Part shown: piece by piece, positions 1 through 7,156 of the stretch | How the letters are laid out: the number at the start of each line of letters is the position of its first letter | Numbering within the stretch: the stretch's first letter is position 1 | DNA from: Ignavibacteria bacterium UBA2360 | GTDB taxonomy: Bacteria > Bacteroidota > Ignavibacteria > Tepidaquicellales > OLB5 | Reading direction: 5' to 3' | Assembly (NCBI GenBank): GCA_002344125.1 | Contig: DDTQ01000003.1 | Coordinates: 1 to 63,640 of the forward strand | DNA: 63,640 bases | Translations under genes and position numbers: made by a program | Notes under the pieces: generated by a model | Databases searched by the model: none | What the model was told of the DNA's origin: nothing | What the model saw: only the letters and a program-made list of their open reading frames with translations

Positions 1-23
1 TATCTCAAAATTTGTCTTCTTTT

Positions 24-49
24 GAGACGTGCCAGCGGCACGTCTGTAC
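24..49. repeat. Family B palindrome (GAGACG...CGTC)
   Basis: GAGACGTGCC and GGCACGTCT form a near-perfect hairpin around AGC. The same outline (GTAGAGACG, a palindrome, CGTC, often followed by TGCTTCTAAAC) recurs near 20147, 27885, 35397, 40695, 41835 and 51379. It lies just beyond the stop of the minus-strand Nudix gene, but there is no convincing T-run here. Confidence 0.75.
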
Positions 50-65
50 AAAACCTTTTGAATAT

Positions 66-614
66 TCACACCTCCACCAGCTTCTTAAACAGGTCCTTGT
101 CATCAAGGTATCGCTTTATCATCTCAAGACTATCAACCTGGTTTGGCCAGTGAATAATATCCTTTGCCAGCTCATACGATGCCCATTTATATTCGGAGTG
201 CTCATCGCTAATTGTTACCTGTTCATCTTCCACTATCGTTAAAAAAACGGGTGACATACATATCTTATCCGATATCGCCAGATAAAATGTGTTTATCCTG
301 GGAATGCTGTATATCTTCGCAGGCTTCAGACCCGTTTCTTCTTCCAGCTCACGCAGCAGGGTATCCTTGGTATGCTCATGTGATTCGATCGTTCCCGTTA
401 TCATTTGCCAAATCCCGGGATATATCTTTGCGTTCTCGGATCGCTTGAGCAATAAGAACATATCTCCGTGATCGGTTTTTCTGCAAATATGAAGCTCTAT
501 ATAATTGGTTACTATCTGCGGCAATTTATTTTTTTTTATTTCAAGTTTTCCAAACGGTGTATAGTATTCAGTTAAACACACCCCGTCACGCCACAGGCGT
601 GACACCCCTCTCAA
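66..614 (-). CDS. Nudix hydrolase
   Basis: A Nudix-family pyrophosphohydrolase, expected to cleave a nucleoside diphosphate linked to another moiety (substrate unknown; dATP/8-oxo-dGTP-type sanitation is common in this family). The Nudix box GX5EX7REUXEEXGU is complete at residues 74-96, ending in RELEEETGL, so metal-binding glutamates are present. The start is uncertain. The longest frame begins at a TTG inside a family A palindromic repeat (572-620), and its first 14 or so residues are repeat translation. A TTG near 524, just before the conserved PQIVTNYIEL stretch, would give about 153 residues and a more normal family length. No clear ribosome binding site decides between them. Nothing suggests operon linkage to the DUF1028 gene upstream. 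Confidence 0.88.
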   Translation of the reverse strand: MRGVSRLWRDGVCLTEYYTPFGKLEIKKNKLPQIVTNYIELHICRKTDHGDMFLLLKRSENAKIYPGIWQMITGTIESHEHTKDTLLRELEEETGLKPAKIYSIPRINTFYLAISDKICMSPVFLTIVEDEQVTISDEHSEYKWASYELAKDIIHWPNQVDSLEMIKRYLDDKDLFKKLVEV

Positions 615-620
615 GAGGGG
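572..620 (-). repeat. Family A palindromic element
   Basis: Read on the minus strand it is CCCCTCTTGAGAGGGGTG, an inner hairpin (GTCACGCC / GGCGTGAC) and CGGGGTGTGTTTA. Copies with the same flanks but a different inner hairpin are at 7092-7138 and 29221-29265. It overlaps the annotated N-terminus of the Nudix gene. Confidence 0.85.
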
Positions 621-637
621 AATTTTTAGACTTCATT

Positions 638-679
638 CCCCTCTTGAGAGGGGAGGGAGCGCAGCGGAAGGTGTGTGTT
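638..679 (+). repeat. Family A-like element, variant
   Basis: CCCCTCTTGAGAGGGG followed by AGGGAGCGCAGCGGAAGG and TGTGTGTT. It faces the copy at 572-620, so the pair forms a large inverted repeat between the Nudix and DUF1028 genes. Confidence 0.7.
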
Positions 680-698
680 CTATGCACATTAAGTTTAT

Positions 699-1730
699 CT
701 ATTTAACCAATACCATCTTCTTCGTATCAGTAAACACATTCTTCGATGTATTCAAAACATCCGCCGCGTAAATTCTGTATATGTAAATACCGCTTGCGAG
801 TCCTGATGCGTCAAAGTTTATCGTATATCTTCCCCTGTGAAAATTGTAATCTGCAAGTATAGCAATTTCTTTGCCTGAAACATCATATACTGCAATTTTT
901 ACAAATGATAGAGTCCCGATATCAAAAGTAATATTAGTCACCGGATTGAACGGATTCGGATAATTCTGCTCCAGTGAAAATGATTCCGGGAAAATATTCT
1001 GCGCGTTTGAAATTCCCGTTGTTTGCCATTGATTGAATAATATCTGCAGTGAATCTATCGGATCTTTTGGTGATGGTACAGTCTGCACATTCAGATCAAG
1101 CCAATAGGGTCCGCTTTGCGGATCGGTTGGCCGGGCAACTCTTAAGAATGCGGAAATTGATGACCTTGTAGGCAGGCACCTCGTATCTGCCCCTATGACC
1201 TTTGCGCCCTGCAGTGCCGCCATTAATTTTTCTGCCATTGTACCGGGTGTGTTCAGGTAGCGGCTATACATTGAATCAAGTATTTGCTGCCCAAGTAATA
1301 TGTTTCCCTGTACGGTAAAATTTGGACCCAGCACATGATTTCTATACGGGTCAGTATTTGTTCCGGTGTAACCGGCTGTACGAACTGTGTTCCCGATAAA
1401 ATCTGTGATACCATATTGTCTTCTTGTTGGAAATGGGGGAGAGCCTTTATCATTTGCGATCAATGAGTCAATAATTTGCTGGGGTGAAAGTCCCATGATC
1501 ATTAAATTTCTTGCATACACCTGGTTTGCTGAAATATAATACGCCTGTGTATGTATCACACCGCGGTTTGGATGCAGGTCGCTGAGTATTCTGGAGCCCG
1601 CCACACACGAAGCGCCCGCGCTTCCCACCATGCCCGTTACCGGGTCAACCGCCGTGATAGAAAATGTATCCTGTGAAAATATACTCAATGATTGCGAAAA
1701 CAGAACAAGAAGCAATAATATTTTTTTCAT
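699..1730 (-). CDS. DUF1028 family protein with T9SS sorting domain
   Basis: A secreted protein of 343 residues. A signal peptide (about 1-19, ending SIFSQ) is followed by a DUF1028 domain (about 20-210). It shows the family hallmarks TFSITAVDPVTGMVGSAGAS near the N-terminus, the GVIHTQAYYI region, YGITDFIGN and the VQGNILLGQQILD segment. DUF1028 is considered an Ntn-hydrolase-like domain of unknown activity. The C-terminus (about 250-343) is a type A sorting domain with LEQNYPNPFNP and a final KKMVLVK, predicting export by the type IX system and surface anchoring or release. It is a single gene with no operon partner. Confidence 0.88.
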   Translation of the reverse strand: MKKILLLLVLFSQSLSIFSQDTFSITAVDPVTGMVGSAGASCVAGSRILSDLHPNRGVIHTQAYYISANQVYARNLMIMGLSPQQIIDSLIANDKGSPPFPTRRQYGITDFIGNTVRTAGYTGTNTDPYRNHVLGPNFTVQGNILLGQQILDSMYSRYLNTPGTMAEKLMAALQGAKVIGADTRCLPTRSSISAFLRVARPTDPQSGPYWLDLNVQTVPSPKDPIDSLQILFNQWQTTGISNAQNIFPESFSLEQNYPNPFNPVTNITFDIGTLSFVKIAVYDVSGKEIAILADYNFHRGRYTINFDASGLASGIYIYRIYAADVLNTSKNVFTDTKKMVLVK

Positions 1731-1958
1731 ATATTCATCAGATTTTTATAACAGCAAATTAATATTATTTTGTGAAATATGTTAGTTTAATTTTTGTCAA
1801 ACAATTACTTAGAAGCTTGTAAGTTAGTTTATACTTAACTTTACAATTTATTACATACTGAAAAAGCGCATTCGGGAAATTTACGGACATTTGTGGTGTT
1901 ACTAATATTACAATACATAACCCAAAATACAAATCTTTAAAAAACAAGGAGTATCAAA

Positions 1959-2453
1959 ATGTCTGAAAAAAAAGAAATGAACAAGGTTAAGAAGTTTTTT
2001 TCACCTTCAAAAAGACGTTATAGATCTTTCATGGCAGGTTTTTTTCTTACTGCTGTAATTATTACAGTTACGTCAGTGGTGAGTGTTGCGTTAACCCGCC
2101 TGCAGGATGACCCGTATGGAAAGCTGATTGAAAGGGTTGCCGATGAGATAAATCTCAATGACCGGCAGAAGAGTGATGTTGTTAAGATAAAAAATGATCT
2201 TAACGCTAAGCTTGAAAACCGAAAAGTAACAAAAGTTGCTGGTGGAAAAGATATAGAAAGCCTTTTCAGAGCCGAAAGCTTTAACAGAAGCGAAGCTATG
2301 AGAATAGCCGGCATGCAGGATGCTGAAAACCGTGACCTTGCTGTGTATATGGTAGATGAACTTGAAAAGCTTCATAACCTAATGACATCTACTCAAAGAA
2401 ATGATGCCGTAGATAAGATCAAATCTCTGTACAACCAGATGAAAAACCGGTAA
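1959..2453 (+). CDS. Membrane-anchored Spy/CpxP-like periplasmic protein
   Basis: 164 residues. A basic N-terminal tail, one membrane segment (about 26-46) and a helical periplasmic part with two LTxxQ-like motifs (LNDRQKSDV and MTSTQRNDAV). This is the layout of the Spy/CpxP/CnrX-like heavy-metal or stress sensor family, which buffers misfolded proteins or metals and feeds back on a Cpx-type two-component system. Start chosen at the ATG with a clear AAGGAG upstream. A terminator follows. A paralogue lies 193 bp downstream, then a response regulator and a kinase, so I infer an envelope-stress regulon. Direct substrate unknown. Confidence 0.8.
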   Translation: MSEKKEMNKVKKFFSPSKRRYRSFMAGFFLTAVIITVTSVVSVALTRLQDDPYGKLIERVADEINLNDRQKSDVVKIKNDLNAKLENRKVTKVAGGKDIESLFRAESFNRSEAMRIAGMQDAENRDLAVYMVDELEKLHNLMTSTQRNDAVDKIKSLYNQMKNR

Positions 2454-2472
2454 AATGCATTTTTTGTTTTCG

Positions 2473-2503
2473 GGGCAGGTCACAAGACCTGCCTTTTTTG
2501 TTT
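2473..2503 (+). terminator. Intrinsic terminator
   Basis: GGCAGGTC ACAA GACCTGCC followed by TTTTTT, just after the first Spy-like gene. Confidence 0.9.
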
Positions 2504-2646
2504 AATAACTGCTGCTGTAACATTTATTTACAGTATAATTACAATAAAATCATAATATTTGTATGGTTTAAAGGTATTTTTGTGTAAATATCAAGTTAAC
2601 AATATAAGCAGCAGAATAAATTTGCTGTATAAAAAAGGAGCAAAAA

Positions 2647-3210
2647 ATGTCAGATTTAAATTCGTTCAACAATCCGCCTGAGCTCAATGCAGAGCCTTCA
2701 TCCGAAAGCAAGCGAAACAAAAAAAGCAAAAGGAAAATTATCATCAGCGTTGTGCTTGTACTAATTATTATTACAGGTATCGCGGGTCTCGGCTTCGCAA
2801 AAGGATATTACGATAAGCACAGGCCGCACGGACCCCTGGGCATGATAATGGATATGGCAATGAAAGATCTTGACCTGACCGATCAGCAGAAAAATGAAGT
2901 GGCTAAGATAAAAGAAGAAATCCAGCTTAAAATGGACTCACAGCAGAAACCGGACCGCAGGAAAGAAATGGATGAAATGATGGATATGTTCCGCGGCAGC
3001 ACTTTTGATAAACAAAAAGCGCTTGATATGATGAAGCAGCGCGACGCTGAACGCGATGAAATGCGCAGTTTCATGATTGATCAAACCGCTAAGTTCCATG
3101 CTATATTAACACCTGACCAGAGAAACAAAGCTGTTGATAAGATGAAAGAATTCCGCGAAAAGAGAAAAGAACGCAAAGATAAATGGAAAAAAGAAGACGG
3201 TAAACAGTAA
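2647..3210 (+). CDS. Spy/CpxP-like periplasmic protein (second paralogue)
   Basis: 187 residues. A 28-residue polar/basic cytoplasmic tail, a membrane segment (about 29-51), then a charged helical periplasmic domain with LDLTDQQKNEV and ILTPDQRNKAV, the two LTxxQ motifs of the Spy/CpxP fold, and a Met-rich middle (MDEMMDMF, MDMAMKDL). The Met richness could suit copper binding, but this is inference. AAGGAG sits 6 bp before the ATG. It shares domain order with the preceding gene and probably arose by duplication. It is followed after 236 bp by the response regulator. Confidence 0.82.
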   Translation: MSDLNSFNNPPELNAEPSSESKRNKKSKRKIIISVVLVLIIITGIAGLGFAKGYYDKHRPHGPLGMIMDMAMKDLDLTDQQKNEVAKIKEEIQLKMDSQQKPDRRKEMDEMMDMFRGSTFDKQKALDMMKQRDAERDEMRSFMIDQTAKFHAILTPDQRNKAVDKMKEFREKRKERKDKWKKEDGKQ

Positions 3211-3314
3211 CCGCATAAGCATAAAATTGCTTTTATGTGTAGAAACTGTATTTAATGATTTGTATTTTTATGATAAAAGGGGAGCATCAGAGATTATCTC
3301 AAAAGTAGCTTGTC

Positions 3315-3334
3315 ATTCCTGCGAAGGCAGGAAT
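3315..3334. repeat. Small dispersed palindrome (ATTCCTGC...GCAGGAAT)
   Basis: ATTCCTGC GAAG GCAGGAAT. A close copy is at 62742-62759, and related palindromes are at about 11911 and 39796. It lies between the Spy-like gene and the response regulator. Confidence 0.7.
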
Positions 3335-3446
3335 CTTTAAAAATTGATAGTAATTTTTTACAGGACTTACTTTTCAGAAATCTTCCGGTATCCCCCTTTG
3401 TTTGAAGGAATACATGTGATAATTAGAAAGAGTACTTAAGAAAAAA

Positions 3447-4151
3447 ATGTCGAAATCGATACTTATAATAGATGATGATAATAAGCTAAATGAGCTTCTG
3501 CAGGAATATTTAGGGAAAAATAATTTCATCACTACAGCAGTCGAAAATCCGAAAGACGGACTGGTTAAGCTGAAGAACAATCACTATGATCTTATCATCC
3601 TGGATGTGATGCTGCCCGATATGGATGGCTTTGAGACCGTTAAACAGATAAGGAAAGATCATGAAACACCGGTTGTTATGCTCACAGCAAGGGGAGAAGT
3701 TACCGATAAAGTTGTCGGACTCGAGCTTGGCGCAGATGATTACCTCCCCAAACCGTTTGAGCCCCGTGAGCTCCTGGCAAGGATACAGTCTGTCTTACGC
3801 AGAAGCGAGCTGAAGCTCAAAAAGAACGAGAATATCATGCTTAAAGAACTGGTTGTAGATCCCAATAAACGCTCGGCAACTTATCACAACAAAGATATGG
3901 AACTCACTTCCACAGAATATGAACTGCTGCTGCTTTTTGTTAAAAATAACGGCAAGGTGCTTTCGCGTGATGAGATAATGCAGAACACCCGCGGAATTTC
4001 ATGGATGTCATTTGACCGCTCGGTTGATGTTATGGTCTCAAGGCTGCGTAACAAATTCAAATCGCTTGGCAGCAAGAAAGATAAGGAACAGGTCATTAAA
4101 ACCGTACACAGCATTGGCTATATGTTCTTCCTCGAAGAGGCAGGTAAATAA
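3447..4151 (+). CDS. OmpR/PhoB-family response regulator
   Basis: 234 residues. Receiver domain 1-120 with the acidic pocket DDD near residue 10, phosphoacceptor Asp53 (LIILDVMLPD) and the KPFEPREL lysine. The C-terminal winged helix (about 135-230) carries the LTSTEYELLLLFVKN and SVDVMVSRLRNKF segments typical of OmpR/PhoB factors. It ends 17 bp before the kinase gene and is surely co-transcribed with it. The two Spy/CpxP-like genes upstream suggest a CpxR-like envelope-stress role (inference from context). Confidence 0.95.
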   Translation: MSKSILIIDDDNKLNELLQEYLGKNNFITTAVENPKDGLVKLKNNHYDLIILDVMLPDMDGFETVKQIRKDHETPVVMLTARGEVTDKVVGLELGADDYLPKPFEPRELLARIQSVLRRSELKLKKNENIMLKELVVDPNKRSATYHNKDMELTSTEYELLLLFVKNNGKVLSRDEIMQNTRGISWMSFDRSVDVMVSRLRNKFKSLGSKKDKEQVIKTVHSIGYMFFLEEAGK

Positions 4152-4168
4152 ATGGGGAGCGTTTTTAA

Positions 4169-5458
4169 TTGAAATTCAAAACACCCAATTTATCGATCTT
4201 CATAAAACTGATACTGGTCGTATTTATATTTGGTATATTGCTGAATATTTGCGTGCTGTTCGTATTCCAGGCCACGTCAGATAAAAAACCCCGCAAATTC
4301 CTGAAAGATTTTTCAAGGCGTATGGAAAGGCATTTGGTTTACGAAATAGGCATCCCCCCCGATACCGTTAAAGCTAAACAGATCTGCGAAGATCTTGATA
4401 TTGAAATGCGGTATGAAGGCACACCCTACAACTGGTCATCTAACGGCGAAATACCTGATCTCAGAAGTATTCTGAACGATCCCGGTGACAGGGTGCGGTT
4501 TGAAGAAAATGAATCTATTATAGCCCACCATGAAGGTGAACCCTATTCTGTGATACGGTTTCCGCAGGGTGTATTTGTGATCAAGCCATTCAATCCCCAA
4601 TTGTTTAACCCTGAGCGGGCCATCCTGATGCTTATCCTGTTCATTAGCGTTGTTATAGTAATTTTGTATTTCCTGCTGAGGAATCTTTTCAGCCCGCTGA
4701 AAGATCTCTCTGCCGCTGTTGTAAGTATTGGTGAAGGTAACTACGATGTCAAACTTCCCAAAGGAAGAAAAGATGAACTTGGTGAACTCGCCGATTCCAT
4801 CGGGGTAATGTCGGATAAAATAAACAGCTCAATAAAATCAAAGGAGCAATTGCTCATTGATGTATCACATGAGCTTCGCTCACCGCTCACGCGAATTAAA
4901 CTTGGTCTCGAAGTAGGTTCTTCCAAAGAAAAGCTTGAGGAAGATGTCATCGAAATGGAAAAGATGATAACCGACCTGCTGGAAAATTACCGCGCTGATA
5001 CAGGGTTTAACAGTGTTAAACCCCAAAAAGCTGATGTAGCTGAGCTTCTTGATGAAACTATTGCTGAGTACGACGATCAAAGCCGCCTCAAATTTTCCAA
5101 ACCCGCAAAGGAAGTTTTCTGTAATATTGATATGGATAAAATGCAGGTTGTGTTCCGGAACCTGATCGATAACGCCCTGAAATATTCGGCGAATGAAATA
5201 ATTATGAGTATTACTGAGCATAAAGGCGAAGTCATTATCAGCTTCAAAGATACCGGCAGCGGAATTTCTAATGAAGACCTGAAGAATGTTTTCGAGCCAT
5301 TTTACCGAGCCGATAGATCACGCTCGCGCCGCACCGGCGGCTTCGGGCTGGGACTCTCCATCTGTAAAAAAATTATCGATGCCCATAAAGGCGAACTACT
5401 CATAAAAAGTAAACTTGGCTCCGGCACCGAAGCAATAATTAAGCTAAGGAACTCATAA
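4169..5458 (+). CDS. HAMP sensor histidine kinase (CpxA-like context)
   Basis: 429 residues. Membrane segments at about 9-31 and 154-174 enclose a periplasmic sensor of about 120 residues. They are followed by HAMP (about 175-227), a HisKA dimerisation domain with His234 in DVSHELRSPLTRIKL, and a HATPase domain with N-box (FRNLIDNALKYS), DTGSG and FGLGLSI glycine boxes. All catalytic elements are intact. The start is a TTG with GGGAG 9-10 bp upstream; the ATG at 4152 is closed by a stop after six codons. It forms an operon with the regulator just upstream. Confidence 0.94.
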   Translation: MKFKTPNLSIFIKLILVVFIFGILLNICVLFVFQATSDKKPRKFLKDFSRRMERHLVYEIGIPPDTVKAKQICEDLDIEMRYEGTPYNWSSNGEIPDLRSILNDPGDRVRFEENESIIAHHEGEPYSVIRFPQGVFVIKPFNPQLFNPERAILMLILFISVVIVILYFLLRNLFSPLKDLSAAVVSIGEGNYDVKLPKGRKDELGELADSIGVMSDKINSSIKSKEQLLIDVSHELRSPLTRIKLGLEVGSSKEKLEEDVIEMEKMITDLLENYRADTGFNSVKPQKADVAELLDETIAEYDDQSRLKFSKPAKEVFCNIDMDKMQVVFRNLIDNALKYSANEIIMSITEHKGEVIISFKDTGSGISNEDLKNVFEPFYRADRSRSRRTGGFGLGLSICKKIIDAHKGELLIKSKLGSGTEAIIKLRNS

Positions 5459-5514
5459 AATTGCGAAGAGTTTTCTGACCTTATATTAATTTCTCAATGC
5501 TTTTGATGTTATTT

Positions 5515-5740
5515 TGCGGCCTTTGAAAATTTCCGCCCGGAAATTATTTGAGCAGATACAACACAGGAAAATTTGTCTGAGTCACCAATCAGCACCAATG
5601 GTGCTGATTGCGTGACGAGTTATTTTCCTGCAAGGCGAAAATAATTTCAGGAAATTTTCAGCAGCCTTGTTGAGCCTTTAGGCGTAATCCCGCTTTGCGG
5701 GAATCCTTCAGCACTTTTTGTATCAAGACAAAAAGTACAA
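5515..5740. repeat. Large nested foldback element
   Basis: A set of concentric inverted repeats: GAAAATTTCC (5525) with GGAAATTTTC (5650); GAAATTATTT with AAATAATTTC (5639); CAGGAAAAT (5564) with ATTTTCCTG (5622); GTCAC with GTGAC; and CAATCAGCACC (5586) with GGTGCTGATTG (5600) around AAT. Two more hairpins follow (CCCGC TTT GCGGG and CTTTTTGT...ACAAAAAG, to about 5740). No reading frame is supported. It could be a foldback mobile element or a structured RNA. Confidence 0.75.
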
Positions 5741-5806
5741 GAGCCTATAAATTTCTCAGTTTAGAAAATATTCAATCGTTAACTATATCCTTACCGACCT
5801 TTGATA

Positions 5807-5838
5807 AAAAAAAGAGCGCCTACCGGGACGCTCTTTTT
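5807..5838. terminator. Bidirectional intrinsic terminator
   Basis: AAAAAGAGCG, loop, CGCTCTTTTT: a stem with A-run and T-run on either side. It can serve the kinase operon from the left and the minus-strand gene from the right. Confidence 0.88.
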
Positions 5839-5878
5839 TAGTTTATGATATTGTATCCTGTATTAACCCTGTATAATC

Positions 5879-6352
5879 TTAATTTTCCTTTTTAAGTAAA
5901 TGTAAAGCCCTGTTAAACGATTCAACACTGTCAATAGTGATCTCATCGTAAGAATTCTTCCAAAATATCCTTCCATGCGTGCCGTGGAACTGGTTGAGAA
6001 GTAAAGTTGACCGGTTCTTGAAAGCTCCAAGTATCTTCGGGATATATTTCCTCGGATTATCAAGCGCCTGTGAATTATCTATCATTACTATACCGCTGAA
6101 TGTATCGGGTGTAATTGAGTAATCACCAAGAATGCAGACAGGGTATTTTTCCGGAAGTTCTTTCCATGCCTTAATGACAATCTTTCCCTCTAGCTTTTCC
6201 CTGAAATCGCTGCCTTCAAGTACCCCGAAATAGCTGTTTTCCAGCTTGGGCTTGAATGAAACATAGCAAATTGTATATTTGCTGAACCCCACTGGAGATA
6301 GCCCGCTCAGAAATTTGTATATGAATATGTTCTTTTGTACTGTCTGAAGCAC
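5879..6352 (-). pseudogene. Degenerate REP-associated (Y1/HUH) transposase-like protein
   Basis: 157 residues with the outline of a REP-associated tyrosine transposase: IVIKAWKELPEKYP, a GDYSITPDTFSGIVMID segment, a KILGAFKN helix and a terminal GRIFWKNSYDE-ITI-ESFNR block. In working family members the middle segment is MPNHxHGI. Here the two metal-binding histidines are replaced (Thr84 and Ser86), while the C-terminal Tyr135 context is kept. The usual C-terminal INNPLxW-like end is missing. The frame is open and uninterrupted, so this is either a decaying relic or a domesticated, non-catalytic protein. It sits beside the large foldback element. Family assignment is from motif memory, not a search. 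Confidence 0.6.
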
Positions 6353-6586
6353 TGTTCCGTTTATTATTATTTCAACAAATATAAAATTCAGCTACGAAAA
6401 ATCCCTAACCGTTATCGGGTATATTAAACTATGCTTTAAATGCAATATTTATCAATTTTCTAATGTAATTGGGTTATGATTCAATAAATTATTTCTTTTA
6501 TTGATTGTTCCAGGTAAATCTCATAAATAATGCTGTTTTGATCTTTTTAAATTGTAAATATCTAAATTGTTAAGTAACTTATTTAT

Positions 6587-6865
6587 ATGTCAGTAGAAGA
6601 AATTAAAAATAAAATTAAGCCGGTACTTAAAAGAAACGGCATTTTAAAGGCTGGTATTTTCGGTTCATTTTCAAGGGGTGAAAGTAAAGTTGAAAGTGAT
6701 ATCGATATTCTAGTTAAAATTGAAAAAAAAATCACTTTGCTGGATTTTATTGGAATAAAGCTTGAGCTTGAAGATGTACTGGGTAGAAAAGTAGATCTGG
6801 TTGAATACGATGCAATTAAGCCATCTATTCGTGAAAATATTCTAAAAGAAGAAATTCCCCTTTAA
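6587..6865 (+). CDS. MNT-type minimal nucleotidyltransferase (antitoxin-like)
   Basis: 92 residues. The nucleotidyltransferase signature GSFSRGES followed by SDIDILV (about 27-45) is intact, with a third acidic residue in KVDLVEYD. This is the MNT/MntA half of MNT-HEPN toxin-antitoxin modules, in which the MNT protein adds AMP to a HEPN RNase and silences it. The stop overlaps the start of a following 26-codon frame (TAATG), as in intact modules, but that partner is truncated. It may now be an orphan. Confidence 0.88.
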   Translation: MSVEEIKNKIKPVLKRNGILKAGIFGSFSRGESKVESDIDILVKIEKKITLLDFIGIKLELEDVLGRKVDLVEYDAIKPSIRENILKEEIPL

Positions 6866-6945
6866 TGAAACGTGATCTGAAAATTTATCTCGATGATATT
6901 ACTGAGAGCATTCAGAGGATTCAGCACTACATTGAACATATCTAA
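6865..6945 (+). pseudogene. Truncated HEPN-domain partner
   Basis: ATG overlaps the MNT stop codon. The 26 residues (MKRDLKIYLDDITESIQRIQ and six more) match the start of HEPN toxins coupled to MNT genes, then a TAA stops the frame. The RxxxxxH RNase motif region is gone. The following 200 bp has no long open frame in any phase that would restore it. Probably an inactivated toxin gene. Confidence 0.65.
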
Positions 6946-7091
6946 AATTACCCTGATTAAAAAGTCTTTGTGATTAATCTCAAATAATTTAAGGCAACAA
7001 TTTTCTATCTCTGATATTAACATCTATCGAAACTGAACATTTATTTAAATTTTATCTTTCCCATTAAACCCATATCTTTGTTGATAATATT

Positions 7092-7138
7092 CCCCTCTTG
7101 AGAGGGGTGTCACACTTTAGTGTGACGGGGTGTGTTAA
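7092..7138 (+). repeat. Family A palindromic element
   Basis: CCCCTCTTGAGAGGGGTG, inner hairpin GTCACACT TT AGTGTGAC, then GGGGTGTGTTAA. Same flanks as 572-620 and 29221-29265 with a different inner stem. It lies 19 bp before the substrate-binding protein gene, in its 5' leader. Confidence 0.88.
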
Positions 7139-7156
7139 TTAAATACTTTTCAATAC

